A DNA stretch of 64,000 nucleotides from Bacteroides sp. (GCA_014801735.1 JAAVDO010000006.1:201306-265305), one strand, 5' to 3'; counted from the first letter of the stretch, positions 33,777 to 43,821 are shown. Notes: a model not told the origin generated them from the sequence alone. Translations and numbers: made by a program.

Positions 33777-35438
33777 TCAGGCCATGAAAAGCACCAATAA
33801 TTGGGCTATCACAACACGCAGAAACATTCCGAGAGGATAGGTAGTGGCATAACCTACCGCAGGGGTATCGCCGGCCACAGCTTCGTTGGCATATTCAAGC
33901 GCCATGGGATTGGCCATAGACCCGCACAGCATTCCGCAGGTACTTCCGAAACCGACCTTATAGAAGCGCATTGCAACAAGGCCCATGATCAGGACAGGTA
34001 TAACGGTGATGAGGAATCCGAGTCCGATCCATGTGAGTCCGTCGGCACGAAGAATGGTGTCGAGAAATCCAGCTCCGGACTCAAGACCGAGACACGCAAG
34101 GAAAAGCGACAGACCGATACCACGAAGCATGAGATTGGCGCTACGGGTGGTATAAGTCACAAGGTGCATCGATGGACCGAAACGCCCGATGAGGATGCCG
34201 ACGATCATAGGACCGCCTGCGAGTCCGAGACGAATGGGGGTCGAGATACCGGGAATCGCGAACGGAATACTGCCAAGCATCAGGCCAAGCACCATGCCGA
34301 CAAATATCGCGCCGAGGTTGGGATCTTTAAGACTTGCATCAGCATTACCAAAGAGTTTTGCGACACGGTCGATGGCCTGAGCCTCGCCTACCACCGTAAG
34401 ACGGTCGCCAAGCTGAAGAGTCAGGCCGGGCGTGGCAAGCAGACGAACACCCGCACGACTGATGCGACTCACATTGACGCCGTAAGTGTTGCGAAGATGA
34501 AGCGAACCGAGTTTGCGTCCGTTGAACTCGGGACGGCTAATAACAATATGACGAGACTCGAGGGTGGCATCGATAGCGTTCCAGTCGATAGTATCGTTGT
34601 TCCAGTCGGTCTGTTCCTGCTCTCCGAAAATTATCCTTAGTTCGGGTGTTTCCTGGCCGGTAGTGACGACGAGAATACGATCGTTCTCGTTGAGTTGTGA
34701 ATCAGAACCGGGAATACAGACGCGTCCGTCATGCCAAAGACGCGAGATGACGAATTTTCCGGGTGCAATACGGGCAATGTCTTTAACGGTAAGACCAAAT
34801 ATGGCGGGATTGGAGACACGGAAAGCGGCAATAAAGGTCTGATTGTGATCATCGCGATCGGGCGACTCGAAATCTGCAGGCCGAACGATGAACTTCCTTA
34901 TCAGGATCAAGGCGAGAATCACGCCTACAACACCGAGAGGATAGGTGACGGCACAACCAAGAGCGGTATCACCGGCACTCAAACCAAGCTGGGACAGAGC
35001 CTGCTGTGCAGCGCCAAGCGCAGGAGTATTGGTGGTTGCGCCACAAAGCACGCCTACCATATCGGTGATGGGAATATCAAGAAACAGGCTGAAACCCACG
35101 GTCATCATTGTGCCGAGCAGAATCACGCCAAGGCCGAGCATATTAAGACGGATACCACCCGTGCGGAACGAACTGAAGAAACCGGGGCCGACTTTCAAGC
35201 CGAGCTCGTAGACGAAAATCACAAGACCGAAGCTCTCGGCATAATCAAGCATAGCGGGATCGATGGAAAAGCCTAAATGGCCCGCCAGAATACCCATGAA
35301 AAACACAAACGTTACACCAAGCGAGATTCCGAAGAAACGGATTTTGCCCATCGCGAGTCCACTGGCTATGATAATTGACAGGATTACAACAGCCTGTAGC
35401 GCCGTGTGGTCGGAAAATAAGTTCTGTAACCATTCCAT
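33777..35438 (-). CDS. AspT/YidE/YbjL-type putative transporter with two TrkA_C domains
   Basis: 553 residues. Two transmembrane repeats (about 1-165 and 385-553) of the AspT-YidE-YbjL duplication family, recognisable by GTTTNTPAL-like CGATTNTPALGAAQQAL in the first and CGMLCGSMANPMALEY in the second, flank two cytoplasmic TrkA_C (RCK_C) domains (around 205-290 and 290-370, e.g. ISRLWHDGRVCIPGSDSQL and LGDRLTVVGEAQAI). The family includes the aspartate/alanine exchanger AspT; most members have no known substrate. The RCK_C domains suggest gating by a small ligand. Single gene with promoter at 35465. Confidence 0.88.
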   Translation of the reverse strand: MEWLQNLFSDHTALQAVVILSIIIASGLAMGKIRFFGISLGVTFVFFMGILAGHLGFSIDPAMLDYAESFGLVIFVYELGLKVGPGFFSSFRTGGIRLNMLGLGVILLGTMMTVGFSLFLDIPITDMVGVLCGATTNTPALGAAQQALSQLGLSAGDTALGCAVTYPLGVVGVILALILIRKFIVRPADFESPDRDDHNQTFIAAFRVSNPAIFGLTVKDIARIAPGKFVISRLWHDGRVCIPGSDSQLNENDRILVVTTGQETPELRIIFGEQEQTDWNNDTIDWNAIDATLESRHIVISRPEFNGRKLGSLHLRNTYGVNVSRISRAGVRLLATPGLTLQLGDRLTVVGEAQAIDRVAKLFGNADASLKDPNLGAIFVGMVLGLMLGSIPFAIPGISTPIRLGLAGGPMIVGILIGRFGPSMHLVTYTTRSANLMLRGIGLSLFLACLGLESGAGFLDTILRADGLTWIGLGFLITVIPVLIMGLVAMRFYKVGFGSTCGMLCGSMANPMALEYANEAVAGDTPAVGYATTYPLGMFLRVVIAQLLVLFMA

Positions 35439-35464
35439 AGTCTGTAAATCTTCTAAAGCGGGTG

Positions 35465-35472
35465 CAAAGGTA
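35465..35472 (-). promoter_or_regulatory. -7 box of the AspT-like transporter gene
   Basis: Minus strand TACCTTTG, a full match, 27 bp before the ATG. The nearest TTTG upstream is at 24 bp spacing, longer than usual. Confidence 0.5.
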
Positions 35473-35533
35473 GGGTGATTTTTTCATTCCGCCACTCAAA
35501 AGAGAGAAAAATGTGAGACAAGATGGCAGATGG

Positions 35534-35566
35534 TTTGGAGAAAACAGAGGTTATGAATTAATTTTG
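35534..35566 (+). promoter_or_regulatory. Promoter of rsmG
   Basis: -33 TTTG at 35534-35537, 21 bp spacer, -7 TAATTTTG at 35559-35566. The leader would be about 13 nt. Confidence 0.6.
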
Positions 35567-35583
35567 CAAGAAACAACTGAAAG

Positions 35584-36204
35584 ATGGACGAAATACTGAA
35601 GTATTACCCAGACCTTACGCAGCAGCAGAAAGATCAATTCGCTGCTCTGGGACCGCTATACCGAGAATGGAATGAGAAGATCAATGTTATATCGAGAAAG
35701 GATATCGACAATCTATATCTGCATCATATCCTTCACTCTCTGGCAATTGCGAAGTTTATCACTCCCAAGCCAGGAACAACATTTCTGGATATGGGAACAG
35801 GCGGCGGTTTTCCCGGCATACCGCTCGCCATAATGTGGCCCGACTGCAAACTGCACCTTATCGACCGAATAGGAAAGAAGATCAAGGTAGCGCAGTCGAT
35901 AGCTGACGCCACGGGGCTGAGCAACGTGACCACACAACAGGGTGATATAGGCGAATGCAGAGCGAAATATGACTACGTGGTGAGCCGCGCAGTGATGCGG
36001 CTTGATGAGCTTGTACCCCTGATAAGAAAAAATCTCAAGCCATCGACAGCAAACGCTTTTCCTCCAGGTTTGTTATGCCTTAAAGGGGGCGACCTGAACG
36101 ACGAAATCGCAAAGACACGGCGGCCCATAGTCGATGTTCCGCTGAGCGATTATTTCAGTGAGGCTTTCTTTGAGACGAAACAGCTAATATACGTAGAACT
36201 ATGA
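35584..36204 (+). CDS. rsmG: 16S rRNA (guanine527-N7) methyltransferase
   Basis: 206 residues. SAM-dependent enzyme that methylates G527 of 16S rRNA. Family features are NEKINVISRKDIDNLYLHHI, the SAM loop FLDMGTGGGFPGIPLA, HLIDRIGKKIKVAQ, and VVSRAVMRLDELVPL. Length is usual. The last 4 bp overlap the ATG of the metallo-hydrolase (ATGA), so the pair is coupled. Confidence 0.95.
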   Translation: MDEILKYYPDLTQQQKDQFAALGPLYREWNEKINVISRKDIDNLYLHHILHSLAIAKFITPKPGTTFLDMGTGGGFPGIPLAIMWPDCKLHLIDRIGKKIKVAQSIADATGLSNVTTQQGDIGECRAKYDYVVSRAVMRLDELVPLIRKNLKPSTANAFPPGLLCLKGGDLNDEIAKTRRPIVDVPLSDYFSEAFFETKQLIYVEL

Positions 36205-36851
36205 AAATACGCGAAGAAGAGTTCAATCTGTTCGGAGTGAACACCTACATAGTGTGGGACGAGGCTACAGGCGAAGCAGCCATAGTTGACCCCGGCATGA
36301 TGACCCGCCAGGAAGAAGAGCGGCTGAGCGATGAAATCAGCGAACTGGGAGTAACGCCTAAGCATCTGATCAACACTCACCTGCATATAGATCACAGTTT
36401 CGGAAACGAGTATGTGAAAAACACCTACGGACTCAAGACCGAGGCCAACAAAGGGGATGCACCCCTGGGCGAGAGCATAGCGGGACAGGCAAAAATGTTC
36501 CGTCTGCGCGTGGATACCCCTGCCCCGCTCACCATAGATCATGAACTGAAAGAAGGCGACAAGATATATTTAGGCAAGGAGGCTCTCGAAGTGATAGAAG
36601 TACCCGGCCACTCGCCCGGGTCGATAGTGCTCTATGCACCTGAGAGCGGCTTCATGATAACAGGCGACGTTTTGTTTCGCGGCAGCATAGGTCGCACAGA
36701 TCTACCTGGCGGAAATGGCCGTCAGCTTGTGGAGGGAATACGCAGGAAACTGCTCAATCTACCGCCAGACACAATCATTTATCCGGGTCATGGCCCCGCC
36801 ACTACCCTGAAAGCCGAAATCGAAGGGAATCCTTATATCAGGATGTTCTGA
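36201..36851 (+). CDS. MBL-fold metallo-hydrolase (glyoxalase II-like)
   Basis: 216 residues. Zinc motif HLHIDHSFGN (HxHxDH), then His in VPGHSPGSIVLY, Asp in ITGDVLFRGSIGRTD and the final PGHGPAT give the full two-metal set of the glyoxalase II/persulfide-dioxygenase-like group. Probably hydrolyses a thioester or related substrate; exact reaction not determinable. Encoded with rsmG and convergent with the TPR gene (9 bp between stops). Confidence 0.9.
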   Translation: MKIREEEFNLFGVNTYIVWDEATGEAAIVDPGMMTRQEEERLSDEISELGVTPKHLINTHLHIDHSFGNEYVKNTYGLKTEANKGDAPLGESIAGQAKMFRLRVDTPAPLTIDHELKEGDKIYLGKEALEVIEVPGHSPGSIVLYAPESGFMITGDVLFRGSIGRTDLPGGNGRQLVEGIRRKLLNLPPDTIIYPGHGPATTLKAEIEGNPYIRMF

Positions 36852-36860
36852 GGATCGGCA

Positions 36861-38330
36861 TCAGATAAGACCGTGAACGAAAGGATCGACGTCGTCAATA
36901 TCGAACGTAGCGTCGCCGGAAAGACGGGAGTGAAGTTTAATCAACAGTTTTATAAGGGAGCGCCGTTTCATAAGAGTTTCGGCGCTCTCTTGCGTTACGT
37001 CGAGACGGGACTGGCGGATAAGATTACCAACGGCAGCCAGCATCTCGGGCAAACGATGACCAAGGCGCAGCATGGAGAGGATGTAAATATAAATTTGCAT
37101 CTGCTCTGACAGATCGGAAGAAGTCTCTGACAGTAGCAGCGGATCGGCAAAAGCGGCCCGGATACGTTCGACAACATCCTCGTAGCGACCGGCATGATAA
37201 AGTTCCTCCATCATGAAGTCGCGGCCGACAGTCACACCATAAGCTTTGTCGATGGCAAGAATGAGCGCAGCCGATGCACCATGACGTCCGTCGGAGGCAT
37301 GTCGCTTTGCCATCTCGATATAATTGTCGGCATAGTCGCGCATATCGGTCGACAGGAATGATTCGATGACCGACGGTTCAATATCGCCATCGGACACGGT
37401 GAGCATCACATCAAGCAGCTGCGGCTCGGGGCCAACCGACGCGTAAAGATCGAGAAGAATAGATCGTGCCTCAGGAGTACGACCTTCGTTGGCATAGAGA
37501 AGAGCCAGAGCAAGGGGGGCTGCCGTTACACCGGGGTTGATGCTCATCACCCGGCGCAATATTGGCTCGACCTGATCGAGAGAATGGTGCATATCGTTGA
37601 AGCACTGAGCCTTCAACATCAGCGCACGGATATTGTCGGGATCAATGGCAAGAGCATAGTCGAGAGCCTGAAGAGCTTTTTCGGGGCTGGAGAGATAAAC
37701 ATAGATCTGAGCCATAGTCAACCAAAAGTCGGCAGCAAAAGGCTCAAGCATAGTCAGTTCCTCAAGCAGTTTCAAAGCCGTTTCGGGCTCCTGCTCCATA
37801 GCTATCTGAGTTAGCTCGTAAAGAAACGTCTGCGGATAGTCGGTGTGGGCACAGATTTTATCCTTGTTCTCGACCAGCCAGGAATACAGGCCAAGTTCTT
37901 CGGCAGTGTCGGCCAACTGGATAATTTCTTCGTCGGTAAACTCTGCCCGCTCAGCCAAGAGCCGGTCGAGTGCAGGGACAGCAACCTCAGGAATCGCTCT
38001 CTTCAGCCTGAGCGACAGGAGCACCCCGATCATGGACGAAGAGGGCAACGACTCGACAGCATGCATGGCGGCATCTTCGTCGTAACCGAAATAGAACAGG
38101 GCACGTCGCTCAGCCAGATCGGTACTCTCGGGATAAAGACGTTCGCCACAGAACAAGACTTCCATGGCAACGTATTTATCCTGAATATCGTTGGCATAGT
38201 CGTAGAGCTCGACTAAATCATCGAGATCATAGAACATAACGCGCCTATCCTTGCGCAGATCTGACAGAAAGCGTTCGTAAAGCTCTCTGCGCGAATTATC
38301 GGAATCGGATGAACTGCCGCCCGGGGTCAT
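36861..38330 (-). CDS. TPR-repeat protein
   Basis: 489 residues, nearly all helical, no signal peptide. Tetratricopeptide-type units are clearest in FAADFWLTMAQIYVYLSSPEKALQAL and the next unit YALAIDPDNIRALMLKAQCF (given here in parts); the N-terminal part is acidic. It carries the family-like AIDPDN motif and a late LGHRLPEMLAAVGNLI. Cytoplasmic scaffold, no specific function recognised. It begins 32 bp after glnS on the same strand and is probably co-transcribed, a pairing without an evident reason. Confidence 0.8.
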   Translation of the reverse strand: MTPGGSSSDSDNSRRELYERFLSDLRKDRRVMFYDLDDLVELYDYANDIQDKYVAMEVLFCGERLYPESTDLAERRALFYFGYDEDAAMHAVESLPSSSMIGVLLSLRLKRAIPEVAVPALDRLLAERAEFTDEEIIQLADTAEELGLYSWLVENKDKICAHTDYPQTFLYELTQIAMEQEPETALKLLEELTMLEPFAADFWLTMAQIYVYLSSPEKALQALDYALAIDPDNIRALMLKAQCFNDMHHSLDQVEPILRRVMSINPGVTAAPLALALLYANEGRTPEARSILLDLYASVGPEPQLLDVMLTVSDGDIEPSVIESFLSTDMRDYADNYIEMAKRHASDGRHGASAALILAIDKAYGVTVGRDFMMEELYHAGRYEDVVERIRAAFADPLLLSETSSDLSEQMQIYIYILSMLRLGHRLPEMLAAVGNLIRQSRLDVTQESAETLMKRRSLIKLLIKLHSRLSGDATFDIDDVDPFVHGLI

Positions 38331-38362
38331 AAATTACTGTTAGAGATTAAGGCGTGGGTAAA

Positions 38363-40087
38363 TCAGCCTTTTTTCATGGTTTTTTCCCAACTGTCTTTGA
38401 GCGCGATAGTGCGGTTGAAGATCAGGTTCTCGGGAGTGCTGTCGTAGTCGGGAGTGAAATAGCCAACGCGCTGGAACTGGAAGTGTGCTCCGGGGGTGGC
38501 GTTCTCGGCAATGAAAGGCTCGACCTTGACTCCAGTCACAACCTTGAGGGAGTCGGGATTCAGAAGCTCACGGAAGTCCTTGTCGGTCTCGGCCGCGGGA
38601 TTCTCAACATTGAAAAGTCGGTCGTAAAGACGCACGGTTGCTTCATGGGCATTAGTAGCCTCGACCCAATGGAGAGTACCTTTGACCTTACGCATGCTTC
38701 CGGGAAGGCCGGAGCGAGTGTCCGGGTCATAGGTGCAATACAGTGTGGTGATATTGCCGTCTGCATCTTTTTCGACAGATTCGCATTTGATGATGTAGGC
38801 ACCTTTGAGACGCACCTCACCGCCGGGACATAGGCGGAAGAATTTCTTGGGAGGATTCTCCATGAAATCGTCGCGCTCAATATATAGCTCACGTCCGAAA
38901 GGCATCTTGTGGTTACCGGCCTCGGGATCCTCGGGATTGTTTTCCATCTCAACAGTCTCGATCTGACCTTCGGGATAGTTGGTAAGGACGACCTTCACAG
39001 GATTGATAACGGCCATACCTCGGGTGGAAATGGCGTTGAGATCCTCGCGGACAGCGTGCTCAAGCAGAGCTACACTGTTGAGTGCCTCATACTTGGTGTA
39101 GCCGATCTTATCAACGAAGTTGCGGATGGAGCGTGGAGTGAAACCGCGGCGGCGCATACCTGAAATAGTCGGCATACGGGGATCGTCCCAACCTGCCACC
39201 AGACCCTCTTTGACGAGCTGGAGAAGCTTGCGCTTGCTCATGACGGTGTATGTGAGGTTCAGGCGGTTGAACTCAAGCTGACGCGGACAGTAGGAGCCGT
39301 CGGAAAGGAAATTGACAAAGTATTCGTAGAGCGGACGATGAACGACAAACTCAAGGGTGCAGATGGAGTGAGTGACACCTTCGAAGAAGTCGCTCTGGCC
39401 GTGGGCGAAGTCATACATAGGATAGACTTTCCACTTATCGCCGGTGCGATGATGAGGGGTCTTGATGATGCGATACATGATCGGATCGCGGAAGTGCATG
39501 TTCGGATTGGCCATGTCGATCTTCGCACGCAAAACGCGAGCTCCCTCGTCAAATTCGCCGGCATTCATGCGCTCGAAGAGGTCAAGGTTTTCTTCGGGAG
39601 TACGGTTGCGGTAAGGACTTTCAACACCGGGCTCGGTAGGAGTACCTTTCTGCTGAGCTATCTGCTCGGAGGTCTGATCGTCGACGTAAGCCTTGCCTTC
39701 CTTGATAAGACGAACGGCGAGATCATATAGCTGGGGGAAATAGTCGCTCGCGTAATATTCACGGTCGCCCCAGTCGAAACCAAGCCAATGAATATCTTCA
39801 CGAATGGCATCGACATATTCTACATCTTCTTTCACCGGATTAGTATCATCGAAACGCAGGTTGCAGGTTCCTCCGAATTTTTCTGCGATACCGAAATCCA
39901 TGCATATCGCCTTGGCATGACCAATATGAAGGTAGCCGTTGGGCTCAGGTGGAAAACGGGTATTCAGGCGACCTCCGTTTTTGCCGGCTTTCAGATCGTC
40001 GGCAACAATTTGTTCAATAAAGTTCAGACCTTTTGCGTTTTCAGTCTCCTCCGCCGGATTGAGAGGTGTAGAAGTGTTATCGGCCAT
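38363..40087 (-). CDS. glnS: Glutamine--tRNA ligase
   Basis: 574 residues. Class I synthetase charging tRNA-Gln. HIGH motif in [17 protein letters not shown], the RFDDTNP segment, the KMSKS equivalent in [12 protein letters not shown], and two C-terminal anticodon-binding beta-barrels (about 340-560). The NGYLHIGH plus MSKRKL pair marks GlnRS rather than bacterial GluRS, so this organism charges glutamine directly. Promoter at 40166-40197. Length fits the family (about 555-580). Confidence 0.96.
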   Translation of the reverse strand: MADNTSTPLNPAEETENAKGLNFIEQIVADDLKAGKNGGRLNTRFPPEPNGYLHIGHAKAICMDFGIAEKFGGTCNLRFDDTNPVKEDVEYVDAIREDIHWLGFDWGDREYYASDYFPQLYDLAVRLIKEGKAYVDDQTSEQIAQQKGTPTEPGVESPYRNRTPEENLDLFERMNAGEFDEGARVLRAKIDMANPNMHFRDPIMYRIIKTPHHRTGDKWKVYPMYDFAHGQSDFFEGVTHSICTLEFVVHRPLYEYFVNFLSDGSYCPRQLEFNRLNLTYTVMSKRKLLQLVKEGLVAGWDDPRMPTISGMRRRGFTPRSIRNFVDKIGYTKYEALNSVALLEHAVREDLNAISTRGMAVINPVKVVLTNYPEGQIETVEMENNPEDPEAGNHKMPFGRELYIERDDFMENPPKKFFRLCPGGEVRLKGAYIIKCESVEKDADGNITTLYCTYDPDTRSGLPGSMRKVKGTLHWVEATNAHEATVRLYDRLFNVENPAAETDKDFRELLNPDSLKVVTGVKVEPFIAENATPGAHFQFQRVGYFTPDYDSTPENLIFNRTIALKDSWEKTMKKG

Positions 40088-40165
40088 ATTATATGATTGA
40101 GCTGATGATTAAACAGTTGGAAAATATTGGCTGAATAATGCCTGAACAGGCAGACATTCAAAGAG

Positions 40166-40197
40166 CAAAGTTACGCTCTTTTCGCAACACAGGCAAC
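40166..40197 (-). promoter_or_regulatory. Promoter of glnS-TPR
   Basis: Minus strand: -33 GTTG at 40197-40194, 20 bp spacer, -7 TAACTTTG at 40173-40166. The leader is about 75 nt. Confidence 0.6.
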
Positions 40198-40238
40198 ATA
40201 TTTCGACGATATTTTCACAATGGGGTGACAAAACATGA

Positions 40239-40278
40239 CAAAAAAGCAGCGTCACCTGTCGCGATAGACAGATGACGC
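40239..40278 (-). terminator. Terminator of rpsP
   Basis: GCGTCA/TGACGC and CTGTC/GACAG stems separated by one C-A mismatch (40249-40278), followed on the minus strand by TTTTTTG (from 40245). It lies 35 bp past the rpsP stop. Confidence 0.7.
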
Positions 40279-40312
40279 CACAGTTGGATGTTCAGATGAT
40301 TGCTGAGCCGGA

Positions 40313-40858
40313 TTATTCAGCAGCGGGAGCCTCGGCAGCTTCACCCTCGGCAGCCTGAGCGGCAGCTTCGGCTTCAGCAGCAGCCTTAGCAGCTGCGATC
40401 TCGGCACGCTTCTTGGCTACGGCTTCTGCCTTAGCCTGATTCTTGGCCTGCTCATCGGCAAGACGCTCCTTAACGGCGATCTCTGCCTTTGTAGCCATCG
40501 ATGCGCGGAGAGCATCAACGTTGGCCTGCTTCTTAGCTTTCCAGGCATCGAAACGACGCTGAGCCTCAGCCTCGTCGAAAGCGCCCTTCTTGACACCACC
40601 CTGAAGGTGCTTCATCAGGAGCACGCCTTCGTTCGAGAGGATAGTGCGAACTGTGTCAGTAGGCTGTGCGCCACAGTTCAACCAATACAAAGCCCGTTCG
40701 AAGTTAAGAGTTATTGTAGCAGGATTGGTGTTCGGATTATAAGAACCTATCCTTTCAATAAATTTACCATCTCGTGGTGCCCTGCTGTCGGCGATAACAA
40801 TAGGATAGAACGCATAGTTCTTGCGACCATGACGTTGCAGTCTGATTTTTGTTGCCAT
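40313..40858 (-). CDS. rpsP: 30S ribosomal protein S16 with long C-terminal extension
   Basis: 181 residues. The S16 core is residues 1-about 80 ([22 protein letters not shown], shown up to the family's basic start, and [14 protein letters not shown]). The rest is an Ala/Glu/Lys-rich, probably helical tail ([20 protein letters not shown] ending in an acidic Ala-rich run). Extended S16 is common in Bacteroidota, and the tail is expected to lie on the ribosome surface. Own promoter and terminator, so monocistronic here; rimM and trmD are not adjacent. Confidence 0.95.
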   Translation of the reverse strand: MATKIRLQRHGRKNYAFYPIVIADSRAPRDGKFIERIGSYNPNTNPATITLNFERALYWLNCGAQPTDTVRTILSNEGVLLMKHLQGGVKKGAFDEAEAQRRFDAWKAKKQANVDALRASMATKAEIAVKERLADEQAKNQAKAEAVAKKRAEIAAAKAAAEAEAAAQAAEGEAAEAPAAE

Positions 40859-40894
40859 TAATCTGTTAGTTATAGAGGTTTTGTATTGCGCGGC

Positions 40895-40951
40895 CGGGGA
40901 CTCGCCCCGATTGCGGGTGCAAAGGTAGCCATTATTTGCGGAGCACGCAAA
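40895..40951 (-). promoter_or_regulatory. Promoter and leader hairpin of rpsP
   Basis: Minus strand: -33 TTTG at 40951-40948, 20 bp spacer, -7 TACCTTTG at 40927-40920. Just after the predicted start is a CGGGG/CCCCG hairpin (40909-40905 with 40899-40895), possibly a target for ribosomal-protein autoregulation; that is only a suggestion. Confidence 0.6.
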
Positions 40952-41010
40952 TCAAAATTGTAAATTTTTGTATTTTCACATATTAATATAGCATTAAGGG
41001 AAATTAATAG

Positions 41011-41018
41011 TAACTTTG
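41011..41018 (+). promoter_or_regulatory. -7 box of Porin_10 gene
   Basis: TAACTTTG, a full match, 17 bp before the ATG at 41035. No -33 box at the usual spacing in a very AT-rich stretch. Divergent from the rpsP promoter. Confidence 0.5.
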
Positions 41019-41034
41019 CACCCCAAAGACCATC

Positions 41035-43080
41035 ATGAACAGATTACATTTCATATTTAGGATATATGCAGGTGCAATAATATGCACATTGCTTGCATGG
41101 AACTGTGCGTCGGCCCAGAACCGTCAGAGCAGCCAAAGCAGTCAGAGCAGCGGGAAATTACCGGAACAGGTTATAAGTGCCTGGACGATGCTTCCGCCAC
41201 TGGGTCTCCGCGAGAAATCGACTGTTGACACACTGTTGCTGAACTACTATCTTCAGGCAGTGCCTAACGATGTCACGCCGGCATTTGCTACCACGGGCAA
41301 TCTCGGTGCAGAGGGTATCAACATGATCTACCTGGACCGACCGAAGGGGTCACCGTTCTTTTTCCGCGATGCCCTGTCATACTGGCTGCCTGTCGAAGGA
41401 AACCACAAATTTTACAACTCAAGGATTCCTGTCACTTTCGTGAGCTACAACACGGGTGGAGGACGAGACAACACGCAAGACAGGCTCAAAACCACCTTTT
41501 CGGGCAACGTGAACAAAAAATTGCAGATCGGCGCCATGCTCGATTATCTCTACTCGAAAGGATCGTACACCAATCAATCGACAAAAGATCTTACATGGGG
41601 CGCAAGTGGATCGTATATCGGCGACAGATATGACCTGCAGGCTTTCTTCTATCATTATAATTTCCTGAACAAGGAGAATGGCGGTATCACCGACGATCTT
41701 TATATCACCGACCCGGCCGAAGTGCAAGGAGGTGTAGCGTCGATCGAGCCGCGATCAATTCCGGTCAATCTGTCGGATGCTCACAGCCGACTGGTAGGTC
41801 AGGAGCTAATGATAAACAACCGCTACAAGTTCGGGTTCTGGCGCGATCTTCCTACCGATTCTACAAAACCTGAAGAAGAAGCCGACAGCATCACGCCACG
41901 TGAATTCGTACCGGTGAGTTCTGTCGTGTGGACTCTCAACTACGTAAGTAACAAGCACAGATTCGTCAATCCCAATATTTCGGAGGACCACTCTTTCTGG
42001 AAGGACACATATCTGAGCATGGATGGTACGAATGATGTAACAAAATACAGTTCATTTTCAAACACCTTCGGTATCGCTCTGCACGAAGGATTTCATAAAT
42101 ACGCCAAATTCGGTCTGTCAGCTTTCCTAACTTACGAATTGCGCAACTTTACTCAGAATCCCGATACCCTGCTACGCGACGAGACATTACCAGAGGGTCT
42201 GACACCATATCCGTATGAAAATCTCATCGACCATAAAGCGTCCGAACATCTGGTCTGGGTAGGAGGTCAGCTAACCAAACAACAGGGTTCGCTACTGAGA
42301 TATGAGGCTACCGCCAGATTCGGTATTACGGGACGGGCCGCCGGCGAAATGGATCTGAAAGGAAATCTCGCCACAGCAATACCATTGTTCAGAGATACAC
42401 TTACGGTTGATGCCGAAGGTAGTTTCTCAAACCTGACAGCACCATATCTTCTGGAGAATTATGTGTCAAACCACTTCATCTGGCACAACACGTTCGGCAA
42501 AATCCGGAAATTCAGAATAGGCGGAAGCATATCCTATCCAAGGACGCGAACAAAGATAGATGTCGGCGTTGAGAATATTCAAAATATGGTATATTTCGAT
42601 TCATTGTCGACACCTGTCCAACACGGTGGAAACATACAGGTGCTGGGAGCATCACTGACACAGAACTTCAAGGTAGGTATTCTCAACTGGCAGAACAGAG
42701 TGATTTATCAGACCTCGTCCGACGAATACGTCCTCCCGTTACCAAAACTGGCAGTGTTCAGCAATCTCTTCATACTGTTTAAAGTATCGAAAGTGCTCGA
42801 CGTTCAGCTCGGTGTTGACTGCGATTACTATTCGAAGTATTATGCCCCCAACTATCAGCCGGCTACCATGTCATTCTACAATCAGGACAAAATCAAATGC
42901 GGAGGCTATCCTTTCATGAATGCCTATGTCAACATGAAGTTGAGCAAAACCCGCTTCTACGTTCTCTTCTCGCATATTAATCAGGGAAGTATAGGCGGTA
43001 ATGATTATTTCAGTCTGCCACACTACCCCATGAATCCACGCCGCTTCCAGATAGGACTTTCGGTAGATTTCACAAACTGA
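41035..43080 (+). CDS. Putative porin (Porin_10 family)
   Basis: 681 residues with a signal peptide (MNRLHFIFRIYAGAIICTLL, cut near SAQN) and a Ser/Gln linker, then a long series of amphipathic strands ending in RRFQIGLSVDFTN, as in outer-membrane barrels. Segments such as RPKGSPFFFRDALSYWLP and FYNSRIPVTFVSYNTGGGRDNTQDRLK (read in pieces) are hallmarks of a Bacteroidota putative porin family. No substrate is known. The small membrane protein gene at 43088 follows by 7 bp. Confidence 0.82.
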   Translation: MNRLHFIFRIYAGAIICTLLAWNCASAQNRQSSQSSQSSGKLPEQVISAWTMLPPLGLREKSTVDTLLLNYYLQAVPNDVTPAFATTGNLGAEGINMIYLDRPKGSPFFFRDALSYWLPVEGNHKFYNSRIPVTFVSYNTGGGRDNTQDRLKTTFSGNVNKKLQIGAMLDYLYSKGSYTNQSTKDLTWGASGSYIGDRYDLQAFFYHYNFLNKENGGITDDLYITDPAEVQGGVASIEPRSIPVNLSDAHSRLVGQELMINNRYKFGFWRDLPTDSTKPEEEADSITPREFVPVSSVVWTLNYVSNKHRFVNPNISEDHSFWKDTYLSMDGTNDVTKYSSFSNTFGIALHEGFHKYAKFGLSAFLTYELRNFTQNPDTLLRDETLPEGLTPYPYENLIDHKASEHLVWVGGQLTKQQGSLLRYEATARFGITGRAAGEMDLKGNLATAIPLFRDTLTVDAEGSFSNLTAPYLLENYVSNHFIWHNTFGKIRKFRIGGSISYPRTRTKIDVGVENIQNMVYFDSLSTPVQHGGNIQVLGASLTQNFKVGILNWQNRVIYQTSSDEYVLPLPKLAVFSNLFILFKVSKVLDVQLGVDCDYYSKYYAPNYQPATMSFYNQDKIKCGGYPFMNAYVNMKLSKTRFYVLFSHINQGSIGGNDYFSLPHYPMNPRRFQIGLSVDFTN

Positions 43081-43087
43081 CAATGAT

Positions 43088-43285
43088 ATGAGGGACGTGA
43101 ACAACCGCAATAATCGGACTCCCAAAGCCAAACCTGGACGAACTGTAGTACTCTATTTTCTGCTGCTTATGCTGGCACTCGCAGGAATGGTGAGCATGAA
43201 GCGCTGTCAGACGAAGCACAACACCCCTGCTCCATCCATTCAGACAGAGCAGGAAGTGTTTATCGAGACTATCGGTGATAATTAA
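43088..43285 (+). CDS. Small single-pass membrane protein, unknown
   Basis: 65 residues: a basic N-terminal 18 residues (RNNRTPKAKPGR), one membrane helix (TVVLYFLLLMLALAGMVSM) and a short hydrophilic tail ending in EVFIETIGDN. It is probably anchored in the inner membrane with the tail outside. It follows the putative porin by 7 bp and so may be co-transcribed. Its stop overlaps the convergent lipoprotein gene by 4 bp. Function not recognised; the small size makes coding status less certain than for its neighbours. Confidence 0.6.
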   Translation: MRDVNNRNNRTPKAKPGRTVVLYFLLLMLALAGMVSMKRCQTKHNTPAPSIQTEQEVFIETIGDN

Positions 43286-43809
43286 CGTTTGATCTGTCCG
43301 GCCCTGAATACGAATGGGAAAGGAGGCTTCAGAAAAACGGCGGAATCGGCTTTAACGTGCTCATATTGTTTCATGGCTACCGTTGGATCGTCGGTTGTGT
43401 TGACACCAACAAGATAATTGCCATTGGAAAGCTTCAGCAACAGAGGTGAGTAATCAGGATTTGCAGAGAGACGCTTTTTCATCTGCGAGGCGTTGAACAC
43501 CTGCTTGAACTGAGCTACCACAACAGTGAATTTACCTAATGAGTCAATGGGCGCAACGGCTTTGTCGCCGGTCAACACCCACGCCGTCACCATTGGCAGG
43601 GTGACACCATCGATTTCGACGGGCTTAGGCTCGAGGGCCCCTGTGTTTTTCAATTCAATACCTTCCGGAACACCTGTGTCCTGACGATCCTTTTGATGAC
43701 GCAGAGCCGTCTCATAGGCATTCTTATAGTTTGCTTCAGTGGTCTTACAGCCTGACAGGGAGAGCGTAAGCGCAACAGCGCCCAGACATACCGGTAACAG
43801 TCTTTTCAT
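43282..43809 (-). CDS. SPOR-domain lipoprotein
   Basis: 175 residues. Lipoprotein signal peptide with lipobox LSGC (Cys at about residue 21). The C-terminal half, from GKFTVVVAQFKQVFNASQMKK to AMKQYEHVKAD, is a SPOR domain, which binds denuded glycan strands at division sites. So this is a lipid-anchored envelope protein that likely acts at the septum. The central stretch VEIDGVTLPMVTAWV is not identified. It lies 12 bp after a YfcE-like gene on the same strand. Confidence 0.8.
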   Translation of the reverse strand: MKRLLPVCLGAVALTLSLSGCKTTEANYKNAYETALRHQKDRQDTGVPEGIELKNTGALEPKPVEIDGVTLPMVTAWVLTGDKAVAPIDSLGKFTVVVAQFKQVFNASQMKKRLSANPDYSPLLLKLSNGNYLVGVNTTDDPTVAMKQYEHVKADSAVFLKPPFPFVFRAGQIKR

Positions 43810-43821
43810 ATAATTGGCTAT

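Noticed and set aside
33801..34640. A 279-codon open frame on the plus strand opposite the AspT-like transporter
   Set aside because: Antisense shadow with an unnatural composition (many Thr, Glu, His) and no promoter or family resemblance.
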